A stretch of 64,000 nt of DNA from NCBI GenBank assembly GCA_031761405.1, contig JASEVX010000003.1, positions 144,886,350 through 144,950,349 on the forward strand, written 5' to 3'. The translations under genes and the position numbers were made by a program. Below, piece by piece: positions 24,442 through 34,929 of this stretch. This stretch comes from Serripes groenlandicus. Lineage: Eukaryota > Mollusca > Bivalvia > Cardiida > Cardiidae. Under the pieces are notes generated by a model. It did not search any database, was not told the origin of the DNA, and saw nothing but the letters and a program-made list of their open reading frames with translations. Position 1 is the stretch's first letter, and each line of letters starts with the position of its first letter.

Positions 24442-24670
24442 GGATTTACGAAGGTACAGCAAACAGAAACCTTGCTTTCAAGAAACCGACCTGGCAAAGT
24501 TCTACGTACTCGAACATCTCTACATCGGACAATGCTGTTGATGGGTGCACGAAGAACGATTATAAAAGTGGGTGCTGTATGCACACAGGGGATGATTGGA
24601 AACCGTGGTGGGAAGTGGACCTCGGACAAATCTACAATATTGGAAAAATCATCATCACTAAAAAATGGGG
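24442..24670 (+). CDS. FTP domain 2, first exon (donor phase problem)
   Basis: Acceptor AATTCATTGCAG, phase 1. It encodes NLAFKKPTWQSSTYSN, then DNAVDGC, CCMHTGDDW, PWWEVDLGQIYNIGKIII: the classic FTP opening (NLA..K..QSS, NAVDG, CxHT, PWW.VDLG). The only GT near the end follows TGGGG at 24670, leaving in phase 2, while the next exon's best acceptor (25867) expects phase 1; that junction makes a stop. A second AG seven bases downstream (25873-25874) restores frame, giving KKWGCRTRL. Other possibilities are an extra G in the five-G run (assembly error or real mutation) or a decayed exon. Domain identity is secure; the splice is not. Confidence 0.8.
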
Positions 24671-24769
24671 GTGTTAGTCACTTAAATATTTCCCATATAC
24701 ACAAAATATGCAGGAGACGACTTAAAAGTTATCTGGACAAAAGTTTGGAAAACCTTTAAAATGGAAAGT

Positions 24770-25860
24770 TAAATAATGTTGTAGGCACGAACGTTTGACC
24801 TATTAAACAATGTTCAAGCAAACCTCTTACTACTCGAAATACTATGATAAGACGGATAGAATATTGATGTTCCATTAGATCAACAACTGCGATAAAATTA
24901 TATGAAAACTACAAATGACTCAAATACGTTTAAACCCTTACTGAAATACAACACTCTGTATCAGACAATTTGAAAACAAATTGGCAAGAATAGGGATTAC
25001 CTCGAAATACGAAAGGACCATTTTTAAATAAAGTTGAACACATTCTGACAAAAAGGATAATTTGATCATAAGGTCACGTCGTATTTTACCTGTAATGTTT
25101 GAAATGCTATATACATGTGGTATACCGTTAGGTCAGGTAAAAATTGGGGCAAAGTTGCCGCATAAATGGTTTGACGGCATACGCAACATTTTCATAATTG
25201 ACGCAATATACGCAATATACGCATTCAATAAGCCATTTAAGTACTTAATTAGACGACGTTTCACAAATTTGTTCCGGGGATGCTGCTTTGGTAACCATGG
25301 CGACTTTTATCTCCGCTATGAAAAACGACATATTTTGACACTTTGACATACATGTATTTACATAAATAATTTAACAGGTCGTAGGTTGACTTGTACTACT
25401 TTTAGTAAGCATGGGCTGATTTAAACATAGTCTCAAAACTTTCTCGACAAACCTGGTATAATGTAGACGCCACACTATTCCTTCCTAAAGAATAAATAAC
25501 CTTCGTAAATCTAACCTTTGCATGTAGTTTAGGTCAAGGTCAGTGTGTGGACATGCACTTCAGTCTGACATCTGTCAGTCGATCCTATTAATATGTATGC
25601 ATATTTAATCGCTTTCCGAACACCATAGTGTACATGTATCTGTATATGTACCTTTAGTTGTACGTAGCGGAACCACTCCAGAAATAAATAATACGGGTGG
25701 AGCGACACAATCGAGTTTTTGGAGAGCTTCATTGAAAACCTCAATTGATGTAGCATGAACAACTGAATCGTCCAGATGATGCCAGTTGACAGGGGTTTCG
25801 CGAGAAGAGCGTTTTTAAACAGATGTCACTAAATGCATGAATTAACTTACTTATCTTTGG
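24770..25860. other. Intron sequence, no feature recognised
   Basis: Low-complexity AT-rich DNA between FTP-2 exons one and two. The short frames (e.g. at 25062 and on the minus strand at 25529) show no domain or codon pattern I can support. Confidence 0.5.
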
Positions 25861-25867
25861 ATTTCAG

Positions 25868-26024
25868 GTAAGAGTTGTAGAACACGGCTGAGCAAATTTA
25901 ACGTACATATACAGAACACAAAGCTATCCGATTCTGCAATAACAGACGAAACAATTCAGTACAACAGAAATGATAAAAAGGCACTTTCTGTTATAACGTT
26001 AAATACACCTGGAGCTAAAGGAAG
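25868..26024 (+). CDS. FTP domain 2, second exon
   Basis: Acceptor GATTTCAG (with an alternative AG at 25874), donor AAG|GTAAAT; leaves in phase 2. It encodes about 52 residues beginning KSCRTRLSKFNVHIQ, homologous to NNCRSRMNDFRLFIS at 6906 and to the FTP motif CCxxRLxNF. The 3' end of this exon, with its splice donor, has been copied into the downstream ~90-bp tandem array (26025-26530). The last codon is completed to Arg by the exon at 28790. Confidence 0.82.
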
Positions 26025-26530
26025 GTAAATGCTTAATATATAGTCCAAATATTGTACTTTATAATCACCTCATTACCTGTTGTTACGTTAAAATCACATG
26101 GAGCTGGAGTAAGGTAATTGTTTAATACATGTATGCAGTCTTAATACTGTAATTTATACACACGTCACTTCCTGTTGTTACGTTAACATCACCTGGAGCT
26201 GGAGTAAGGTAATTGTTTAATACATGTATGCAGTCTTAATACTGTAATTTATACCCACGTCACTTCCTGTTGTTACGTTAAAATCACCTGGAGCTTGAGG
26301 ACGGTAACTGCTTAATATACAGTCTTAATACTGTCATGTATACCCACGTCACTTCCTGTTGTTTGGTTAAAAAGAGCTAGATTAAGGTAATTGCTTATAT
26401 AGTCTTAATGCTGTAATTTATACCCAATGTCACTTCCTGTTGTTACGTTAAAAACACATGGAGCTAGATGAAGGTAACTGCTGAATATACAGTCCTAATA
26501 CTGTAATTTATAATCACCCCACTTCCTGTA
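26025..26530. repeat. ~90-95-bp tandem array derived from the exon/intron border
   Basis: Each of about five units contains GTTACGTTAAAATCACATGG, GAGCT, a GTAAGGTAA-like pseudo-donor, GCAGTCTTAATACTGTAATTTATA and CACTTCCTGTT. The first part of each unit is homologous to the last bases of the exon at 25868-26024 (TTATAACGTTAAATACACC, TGGAGCTAAAGGAAGGTAAA), so the exon end and donor were included in the duplicated unit. Confidence 0.85.
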
Positions 26531-26864
26531 TTTGATATTAAATCAGATCGCACAGTATTCCGTCATATTGTTCACTAAAGCTCACCATATTGTTGCGTGT
26601 GTTATTGAATCATGTTTCCTATGTATTATCTAATAATACATGCTGTCCATTTAAATCTTATTTCCAATTATTATCGCATTGCGCATTTTAAGAAGCCCTT
26701 AAAAGGGTTCGATTTTGTTGTAAATATACTTCAATTCTCGGAGTCACAAAACAGTAATAAAACATTTTCTTTGATACTTTTTTAACTAATTTAATCAAGA
26801 TATACTGAATCAGGTTACAGGACATGAATGCTTTGGTCTACAGGACATGAATGCTTTGGTCTGC

Positions 26865-27075
26865 CTCCCACGCTTTTCGCGAGGAATCCACCGTGTCCGA
26901 GTGGTAATTGTGGGGACTTTGGAATCGGGCATCCCAGGTTCGATCAGAGTCATGGTGGAGTACTCGTATGCACGGCACAGCTCCTAACCTCGTACTGATG
27001 TGTTTACTGAGGGATGATGAATGAATGTTCTTTCGCTGGGACAAAACTGAAATAATGTGGAAAACGGCGTATAAC
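26865..27075 (+). mobile_element. tRNA-derived SINE (second head type)
   Basis: A tRNA-Ser/Leu-like head (ACCGTGTCCGAGTGGTAATT ... GGCATCCCAGGTTCGATCAG) is followed by a body with GGTGGAGTACTCGTATGCAC and a decayed tail TGGAAAACGGCGTATAACGCC. It directly abuts MITE family C. Confidence 0.65.
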
Positions 27076-27268
27076 GCCTTTAACTCTTTCAGCGCCGAAT
27101 AGTTTAAAGTAGACTCTTCCATGTTCTAAATCGTGCGACTCCATTTATTATGTAATAAAAGTTCGGACTATTTTGATAACTAAAAGGCAAACAATGCTGA
27201 TTTCAGGTGAGACAGCTCATTGTTTTCAAAAACCTCAATATTGCCTTTGGCGCTGAAAGAGTTAAATA
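27076..27268. mobile_element. MITE family C, copy 2
   Basis: Inverted ends TTTAACTCTTTCAGCGCCGAA and TTTGGCGCTGAAAGAGTTAAA enclose AGTAGACTCTTCCATGTTC and GCTGATTTCAGGTGAGACAG. It is the cleanest copy and inserted against the SINE tail. Confidence 0.85.
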
Positions 27269-27339
27269 TATATCACGTTTTTGCAGACTAGAGTTTTCAT
27301 TGTTCAATTACTTGTACTTAACCATCCCTGATGTAAATG

Positions 27340-27510
27340 AATTACGACACCTATACATCAGACGACTATTTAAAACCGTGTGGCTAAAGGAGAATGTGCT
27401 CTCGAGCAATTTCTCCCTTTGCCACAGTGTTGTTTTCCACTCAATTCAATAACAATACATACACACTCGTTAGGTGCAGATTTGTAGTATGAGGGAAATG
27501 GTTAAATACC
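27340..27510. mobile_element. MITE family A, degraded copy
   Basis: Arms CATCAGACGACTATTTAAAA and a diverged right half around GGTGCAGATTTGTAGTATGAGGGAAATGG, with the central stem GAGAATGTGCTCTCGAGCAATTTCTC. Confidence 0.7.
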
Positions 27511-27902
27511 CGGATGTAAGGTCTGACAAAATAACATTGCAGCCTCTTTAAGACAAACTGTTACGGAGATGCTGCAAGACCCAAAACTATCCAGACGGGT
27601 ATCATTGACCCCACCCTTCTTGTGATACATTTAAATAATTCGAATTAATTCCACATATACAATCCTTACTGTAACACACAAACAAAAACGCCCGTTTGAG
27701 CCCGGTTATGGATAAAGGTACGAGTTAGCTTTTGTATACAGTTAAAATCCATATCAGCCTGTGCATCCGCACATTCTTATGGAGATCTACACTGTTCACA
27801 TATTACATACTACAGATATACTGGAAGATTCTGTCAACTTGTGAACAGTATTGCGACGGAAGCAGATGAATCGGATGATCTGGCACTGGCTCATTTACCA
27901 TT

Positions 27903-28188
27903 GGCCGAGCCCCGACAGCTAAGTAGGTAGCGACGCGGGCTGTCAATCAAGGGGTGGTGAGTTCGAACCAGAGCTCGGCCAACATTCTTTCTGACATTTG
28001 ACAAAAGTTACTGTGACAAGTGTCATACCTCTTTCACCAATGGGCTAACAGTCTATGTGGAAAAGCAGCCAGTTGCTTGGAAAGTATGTTGTGTGGAGTA
28101 CTGGTATGAGCAAACTAGGAAACATGTGAGTAGGTAAACTGGCCGACGTGATATGAATGAAAAATTGTTGACAACAGCGTTAAACCCC

Positions 28189-28226
<38 letters not shown>
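27903..28226 (+). mobile_element. tRNA-derived SINE with (CAAT)n tail
   Basis: Same family as 14700-14995: head GGCCGAGCCCCGACAGCTAA ... GAGTTCGAACCAGAGCTCGGCC, body CACCAATGGGCTAACAGTCTA and GGAAAAGCAGCCAGTTGCTT, tail GCGTTAAACCCC followed by about eight CAAT/TCAA repeats. Confidence 0.88.
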
Positions 28227-28227
<1 letters not shown>

Positions 28228-28360
28228 TACCATTGATTGTTCACCGACGAGCTTAAGCGCTGCGATAGGTCAGTTGTAGTCACATTTTCAAATCTCGACT
28301 CGGTCATGTATTAAATGTTTCTGACGACACTGCAAAAGGTCTACATGGTTAGTGACATTT

Positions 28361-28616
28361 GAGCCGTTCCATGACAAAACAAACAATGTGGACTTGCGTA
28401 AAGTATCGACCTGGATCAGCCTAAGCATGCACCGCAGGCTAAGCCGAGCAGACACCTTTCGCCTCCTGTGGATTTTCTGTTTCAGGAATCATTATTCTAT
28501 ATCTCTATCCCCCTGATACGGAATGTGTCGGCCCGGATTAGCCTGCGCAGACTTATCTATACTTATCATGGTCGAAACATAACGCAGAGTCCATAATGTT
28601 GGTTTTCTCGGCTCAT
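28361..28616. mobile_element. MITE family B, full copy
   Basis: Ends GAGCCGTTCCATGACAAAAC and GTTGGTTTTCTCGGCTC; the right end has lost part of the GTGGAAC segment. Internal landmarks as in the copy at 20402. Confidence 0.85.
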
Positions 28617-28639
28617 TTAACAAGAACAGGGCATTATTA

Positions 28640-28740
28640 TGATAAATCATATCAACACATGGGTAAATGAACTGGTCGCCTGTATAGGATTTAAACAGGG
28701 TTGTACTTGGTGTTAAACTCCAATAAACAAGTCGATTAAT
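28640..28740 (+). mobile_element. SINE tail fragments
   Basis: Decayed tail near 28670-28735 (GGTAAATGAACTGGTCGCC ... GTTAAACTCCAATAAACAA). Similar fragments are visible at 29636-29694 (GCGCCGTAATATGACTG ... AGCGGCGTAAAATACC). Confidence 0.5.
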
Positions 28741-28789
28741 TGTATTGTGTCTTTCTCTGTGGGTTTAAATGGTATTCTATTTTGTTTAG

Positions 28790-28854
28790 GTATGTACTTA
28801 TACAGTTGCCACATCAGGGATACCTTGAATTTTGTGAACTGGAGATTTATGAAG
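28790..28854 (+). CDS. FTP domain 2, terminal exon
   Basis: Acceptor TTTTGTTTAG, donor AAG|GTATGT; enters in phase 2 and leaves in phase 1. It encodes YVLIQLPHQGYLEFCELEIY, the closing strand of FTP/F5-8C domains. Length and phases equal those of the terminal FTP exon at 8430, showing the two FTP domains share a gene structure and probably arose by duplication. It completes the FTP-2 domain that begins at 24442. Confidence 0.88.
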
Positions 28855-29846
28855 GTATGTATATCCAAATTCGCTGCTATAGATAGATTTTTTCTTATGT
28901 TCTAAACTGCTTTTTTATCACCTGACAATGCTTGTATCCGATGTAATATACCCATTACGTATTTCTTTATATATACATCATGTGTAATATAACATGACCG
29001 AATACATTCAAAACTATAGGAGAAGATAGGAAAATATTTTTTGTTCTTAAAACGCGTTTTTTTTGCTTGCTGCATAGCAACGGGTGGGTCCTTAGCAACG
29101 AAACTCAAACGCGCAAGCACACACACAGACAGACGGAAAACTCTGACAATAAGAGATACCTAGCGAATCCCAATATTGTTGGATACTGACCAGTTTGTAT
29201 GACAAAAAAAGCATTTCGCTCAATCACATGTGATTCAAAATACATGAGTTCCCAAATAAACCATCTCCAATGTGAAGTTGTTAATTGTTAATGCGGCGAG
29301 GGACCAGAGTTACATTCAAGGTTGGGGCATACCAAATATTTAATCAAAGTACTCAGGAGTACTGGAATTTTGCGTTAATACGAAGTTAGTCATACATGAC
29401 ATTTTCCTATTTTGAGTATTCAATAAGAATTGGTGAACGTTTTAACAGTGTGCACACCTTTTTTATGGCGACTGTACGACCAACATCCGTTATAATCGTT
29501 TCGATTTTAATAGGCTGATTTAATTCATAATTTAACCCGACTAAAAAGGGTAGTAGTGAATCCCTCAGTGGCGCATTACAGTGATAGCATTACGACTGAT
29601 GCATCGGTGTGTTCATAAATCATACTGGTAAATATACACAGGAAGCGCCGTAATATGACTGAAATATTGTTGAAAGCGGCGTAAAATACCATTCGAGGTT
29701 TTCAAAAACTGACCAATATTGATTTGAAAGCTTTTTAAAAGTTAACATGGCTCACTAGAGAACAGGGACGATTCTGAACAACATGACTATAATGTGATTT
29801 GGCATTGAGCAATGAAAGTAAATCAAATATATTTGCTTTGTTTTAG

Positions 29847-30020
29847 AGACGAATGCAGGCGAGTGTAAATCCGGCTGGCTGAGCTATGATAATCAGACGT
29901 GCATATATATTGGGACGACGAAGATTAATTGGAATGCAGCACGTGACCAGTGTAAAGACAAGGATCCAGAAGCGGACCTTGTCGTCCTGAAGTCCGCCGA
30001 ACAGGAAATGTTCATTTATG
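29847..30020 (+). CDS. C-type lectin domain 2 (CTLD-2), first exon
   Basis: Acceptor TTGTTTTAG, donor GTATGC, phase 1-1. It encodes about 58 residues: ECKSGWLSYDNQTCIYI, WNAARDQCKDKDPEADLVVL and SAEQEMFIY, matching the first third of a long-form CTLD (CxxGWxxx..CY, WxxAxxxC, DLxxLxSxxE). It contains an NQT sequon. It follows directly after the terminal FTP exon, with the splice giving an uninterrupted EIYEETNAGEC junction. The overlapping minus-strand 211-aa frame (30478-29843) is a shadow. Confidence 0.9.
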
Positions 30021-30078
30021 GTATGCTGCTTTTCTGAATAGTTATTTGAATGTAATAATGAATGATTTATACAGTTTG

Positions 30079-30121
30079 CAGTTATCTGCTGCTGATTTAT
30101 TTTATGTGGGAAAGGGTTAAT
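30079..30121. mobile_element. MITE family A fragment
   Basis: Only one end remains: TTATCTGCTGCTGATTTATT ... TATGTGGGAAAGGGTTAAT. Confidence 0.55.
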
Positions 30122-30761
30122 TTTGGTAAAATGCTCTAGTCGTAAATTCGTTACTTTACACTTTCGACTGGATTTGTGACAAAAAAAACAAAACGAAACA
30201 GAAAAATTGAACAAGCTTCGAAATAACACTGATAAACCCATTCTATAATATACTGACACAATCATTCTATAATACACTGATACACTCATTCTATAACACA
30301 GACACAAAATTTGATGCTCCTGAAAAAGAAGCATTATGAAAGAAGCATTGTGAAAGAAAGAAGGCATCATTTCTAAAGATGTTTTACGCTTTGTCTGAAA
30401 ACATATTTTAGAAGAAATCTCCGAATAGTTATACTTCTGATTCAATAGAGTGTTACTCTCGTTTGTCAAATTCCACAATACAATTTAATATATTATTTTG
30501 TTGGATGATGATTATGTGGCCATCTCATTAAATCACACCAAACTACTTCGCTGTTAGTAAATTGGATCCGACAAAGTCGTCTCGAACTACATGTAACGCT
30601 ATACACTTAATTGCGTCCAATGAAATCGAAAGATACAACCACTACTCGGGTTTTTACAATCGGAAACTATACAATCACCGTGTCGGCAGTTTCTTTGGAC
30701 GCATGGATTATATGCTTTGATTGTATGGAAAATAAATATATTTTGTCTTGTTAAATTGTAG

Positions 30762-30893
30762 AGAATGTTGCCAAGGCTCTGTCCCCATCAGAAAACTACA
30801 CATTTTGGATAGGTGTGAAGGGTGCGTCGAATGGAGAGGTATTATGGCTAGACGATTCCAACACAAGCTATTCTAGATTGACCTCTATGCCAG
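30762..30893 (+). CDS. CTLD-2, second exon
   Basis: Acceptor AAATTGTAG, donor GTATGG, phase 1-1. It encodes about 44 residues including NYTFWIGVKGASNGEVLWLDD, the CTLD WIGL/WxWxD core. No EPN or QPD tripeptide occurs. NYT and NTS sequons are present. It is followed by a 6.7-kb intron before the last CTLD-2 exon. Confidence 0.88.
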
Positions 30894-30984
30894 GTATGGT
30901 GGATTTGTTCCAATTAAAGTTTTTATCATTGTTAAAGTAAAATTAGAATTTAACTGTCAGGAGAAATTCGTAGAAATGTCTGCG

Positions 30985-31885
30985 GGAATCAGAGTTGTAA
31001 TCAGATGTATGTAACACAGTTGTAGCATATGTTTGTTAGTACTTACTCTCATCTGAACGATCTGATAGGTCCGGATTGTATTCAGATTTATCTAACACAG
31101 TTGTAGCATATGTTTGTTAGTACTTATACCCATCTGAACGATCTGATAGGTCAGGGTTATATACAGATTTAGCTAATACAGATGTAGCATATGTTTGTTA
31201 GTACTTATACTCATCTGAACGATCTGATAGGTCAGGGTTGCATACAGATATAGCTAACACAGTTGTAGCTTATGTTTGTTAGTACTTATACCCATCTGAA
31301 CGATCTGATAGGTCAGGGTTGCATACAGATATAGCTAACACAGTTGTAGCATATGTTTGTTAGTACTTATACCCATCTGAACGATCTGATAGGTCAGGGT
31401 TATATACAGATTTAGCTAATACAGATGTAGCATATGTTTGTTAGTACTTATACTCATCTGAACGATCTGATAGGTCAGGGTTGTATACATATTTAGCTAA
31501 CACAGTTGTAGCATATGTCTGTTAGTACTTATACTCATCTGAACGATTTGATAGGTCAGGGTTGCATACATATATAGCTAACACAGTTGTAGCATATGTT
31601 TGTTAGTACTTATGCTCATCTGAACGATCTGATAGGTCAGGGTTGTATACAGATTGATCAAAAACAGTTGTAGCATATGTTTGTTAGTATTTATACTCAT
31701 CTGAACGATCCGACAACATCAGGATTGTATTCAGATTTATCTAACACAGTTGTAGCATATGTTTGTTAGTACTTATACCCATCTGAACGATCTGATAGGT
31801 CAGGGTTGTATACAGATTTATGTAACACAGTTGTAGCATATGTTTGTTAGTACATACACTCATCTGAACGATCTGATAGCCAAGC
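30985..31885. repeat. 82-bp tandem array (~11 copies)
   Basis: Units share GTAGCATATGTTTGTTAGTA, CTCATCTGAACGATCTGATA and GGTCAGGGTTGTATACAGAT. Spacing of the first landmark (31103 to 31184) gives 81-82 bp. Confidence 0.93.
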
Positions 31886-31975
31886 AAATCATTCACAACA
31901 CTAACCCAAGTTTAACCTATTTTCACTCATAAACTATTAACAGAGTATTTTGTAAATATAGTAATTGCCGTTCCT

Positions 31976-32066
31976 TGAGAAAACCAACATTATTGACTCT
32001 GCGCAATGTATCGACCCAGATCAGCCTAATCTGGACCGACACATTTCGTCTCAGGGTGATAGAGGT
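31976..32066. mobile_element. MITE family B, half copy
   Basis: Left end GCCGTTCCTTGAGAAAACCA through CATTTCGTCTCAGGGTGATA; it stops abruptly at TAGTCGCCGGGCAG, a motif also present at 48706, so another element may have truncated it. Confidence 0.7.
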
Positions 32067-33600
32067 ATAGAGTAATTAGTCGCCGGGCAGAAGCCCGCGA
32101 CTTCTATTTTTAATAGGTTTTCGGAAATGACATGGGAGGGGGGATTATTATTAGAAAGAAACACATTTAGATGTCTTGAACATATTACAATTGTGTTTGT
32201 TTAAAAACACTAAGTAATGACACATCTAAAATGAAATAAATATTCCGATGTTTTAGGTATTTTCAGTTTCTTTATTTGGACTCGCATTTATGTTTGTTTG
32301 TTTTATTTACGAAGACAAAACAGTCCCTATTAGCTAGACTGGTATACTTTATTTTACACTATATACTACATGTAATCAAAAGGCGATAACTACAAACCTT
32401 TACGTCGCACAGTCTAATTTATTTGTTTACATACTCGCGAATACCAACTGCGTAGATCAATCTCCTTTGCAGAGAGCCGCTCTTTACACTCATTTACAAA
32501 TAGTAAATCATAGGTGATTTAAAATGTTTATTTGGTTCGAAACAAATGAAGAAAAGAACAAACCGAGATAAAACTGGTTTTAATAGAAAAATTACTTTGA
32601 ACGAACACTTTCTGCCTATAAAGAGAGTTTCAAGAACGACACCTCTGCGAATAAGAAAGAAGCGGGTCTTTCGTACAAAATTATTTCGTCCTTGACAATT
32701 TTAAATGTGTCATTTAATTCCCTAAAGGCATATTGCTTCCGATCTGCATATTGTTATGCATCATTGACACAAGGGCGCTCATCATAATATAATTTTAAAA
32801 CATGAGTAGTTTGTTATTTTCATTACAAAAAAGGAAGGAAAGAATTAAAATAAATTAACATGTTGTAGGGCTCAGTTTATGTTCGAAATTAAGTTTAAAT
32901 TATAAAACAATTTCAATGAGATTTAACTGTTTAGTTGATATTATATTTCGAAGGTGGTCTTATTTATAAATATTGGACTACATTTCAACATTTGTTAAAG
33001 TATGATATAATTAGGATGCCAAGCTAATATCATTTTGAGAAAAAGAGAAACTCATGTCTTCAGCGATATAACCCTTATCTCATTGTTTTAAAAGTAGATT
33101 GCTGCAAAGGTGTCCACTGTTGACTTTAATAGAGGAAAGGTAAAATGACGTGCTATTGCATGCAAATCCTAAATTGTCTGTTTTGTGGTTTTATTGAAAA
33201 ATAATAAAATTCAAATATTCTGACAAACATCTTTAAAAGTGTATGTGGAATTCATAAATCTTATAATTATTCCTTAATGAAAGCACTGTATACATACTAA
33301 GACTAATGATTGGCAAGATTACTCATTTCCATTACTGTTTATGATCAATAATTAGTTGGTTGTGTGTATGGTCAACCTACTTTGGAATGGAGATTGATCC
33401 TAAACAATGAAAGGCTTCAATTATCATTCAATTCGTTGACAAAACAATGCAAGTTATGATACATTTTCACTTGACCCCACCCCTGATGTTCCAATATACC
33501 CCTCAGTTGATAACTGTTTATTCAACTACTATAATGTTAGTGTTATGCATAACTGCACTATGGATATCCGGCGACATTGATGCGTTGCATCAACTTTCTC
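32067..33600. other. Intron sequence with one possible element end
   Basis: Begins with TAGTCGCCGGGCAGAAGCCC, which shares its first bases with 48706-48720. The rest is AT-rich without recognised genes, repeats or splice pairs. Confidence 0.45.
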
Positions 33601-33734
33601 TTGTTATTCCTGAAACAGAAAATCTACAGGAAGCGAATAGTGTATGTCCGGGTTAGCCTGCGCGGCATGCTTAGGCTGATCAGGGCCGATACTTTATGCA
33701 GAATCCACAATATTGGTCTCTCGTGGAACGGCAC
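33601..33734. mobile_element. MITE family B, partial copy
   Basis: Right part only: GTTATTCCTGAAACAGAAAA ... GGGTTAGCCTGCGCGGCATG, ending in TCTCTCGTGGAACGGC. Confidence 0.75.
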
Positions 33735-33739
33735 ATATT

Positions 33740-34925
33740 ATATTTACAAAATACTGTGTCGTTAGTTTAGTTGTTCGTCTGTTCATAAACAATAACAATC
33801 GCATAAACCGCTCTTCGTTGGATAAGAATATACAAGACACGGTCTAATCTAAGTCTAAAATACTTTTATTTCCGATAAAATGGTTCATTGTCGATCGCCC
33901 GCCTTAGAGTTTCCTGTCCATATTTGATAGTCTCCCAATAGGTATGTTATTCATGAAACGTTTCATGTAATTGGGATGGTAGATCTCTTTTGCAATCTTC
34001 CGTAATTCAAGAGTTATGACCCTTCACATAAAAACAGTAGCTGAACTATGTACACGTGTTTAACTAGATACATTGCTCTTTTTGAAAAAGTGAACATTGG
34101 GGTAGATTTTGTAAGATTTTGGCACTTAGTGTTACTTAGAGTTACGGTTCCTGACAAATATTTGCCAAAGCAAATTTCCAAATGGTCGTCAAATTATGCG
34201 TACAAATACCATGTGCGAGTGTGCGACAAAGCTTAATTTAGCATTCAAAAACTAATGATAGATTTGTGATTTCAAAACAAGCAAAAGTCTTCAAACAGTG
34301 CATTAGTGGGGAATATATACATACACGTTACGCTTGTGTTCCCTTCAACGCAAAGTAACACAGGACGCTGACACCAAGCGGTAATGATATAAGCTAGAAG
34401 CTTGTTTCACAATCAATGTAAACTTTATTTATATAAACTAAGCAACCAAGTTAAGTCAATGCCTTCAACAGACTTTTAAATCATTTATCAAAATACGGCA
34501 AGAAATGACCTTGCATACACTACTAGTATTTACCGAATTCTCCTGGATAAACTAAAGTTATGACCTTTTCTATTCATGAAGTTTCATGTTCTGTTCTTTT
34601 GTATGCTAATTAAGGCAAATTCCCGACAGAAGATATCCACTCATTTAAAAAGGAGAATTAAAACGGGTATATGTAAGGTTTTGGTCTTTAAATTCAATTT
34701 GAATCAGCTCATTGGAAGCCGCCAGGATGCGGCTTCCTGTAGGGATGCTTTTAATTTTCGGTCAAGGAGAATATTTAGACCTGCCAGCGTGACCACATAT
34801 CTTGATTTCTCTTTGACCTTTCTAAGTACATTAATTTAAGATAATGTCTTTTAAAACACCCCTTTTACACTCTATATACATGTGTGAGTTTTACAAATTA
34901 AAAACAAAAGACAAAGGCCAGTACA
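33740..34925. other. Intron sequence, no feature recognised
   Basis: Short frames at 34048 and 34576 show no domain similarity I can support. Confidence 0.45.
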
Positions 34926-34929
34926 TTAA

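Noticed and set aside
29843..30478. 211-aa minus-strand frame
   Set aside because: It overlaps a clear CTLD exon on the plus strand, contains tandem CYRMSVSVYYRM-type low complexity and shows no domain; treated as a shadow.
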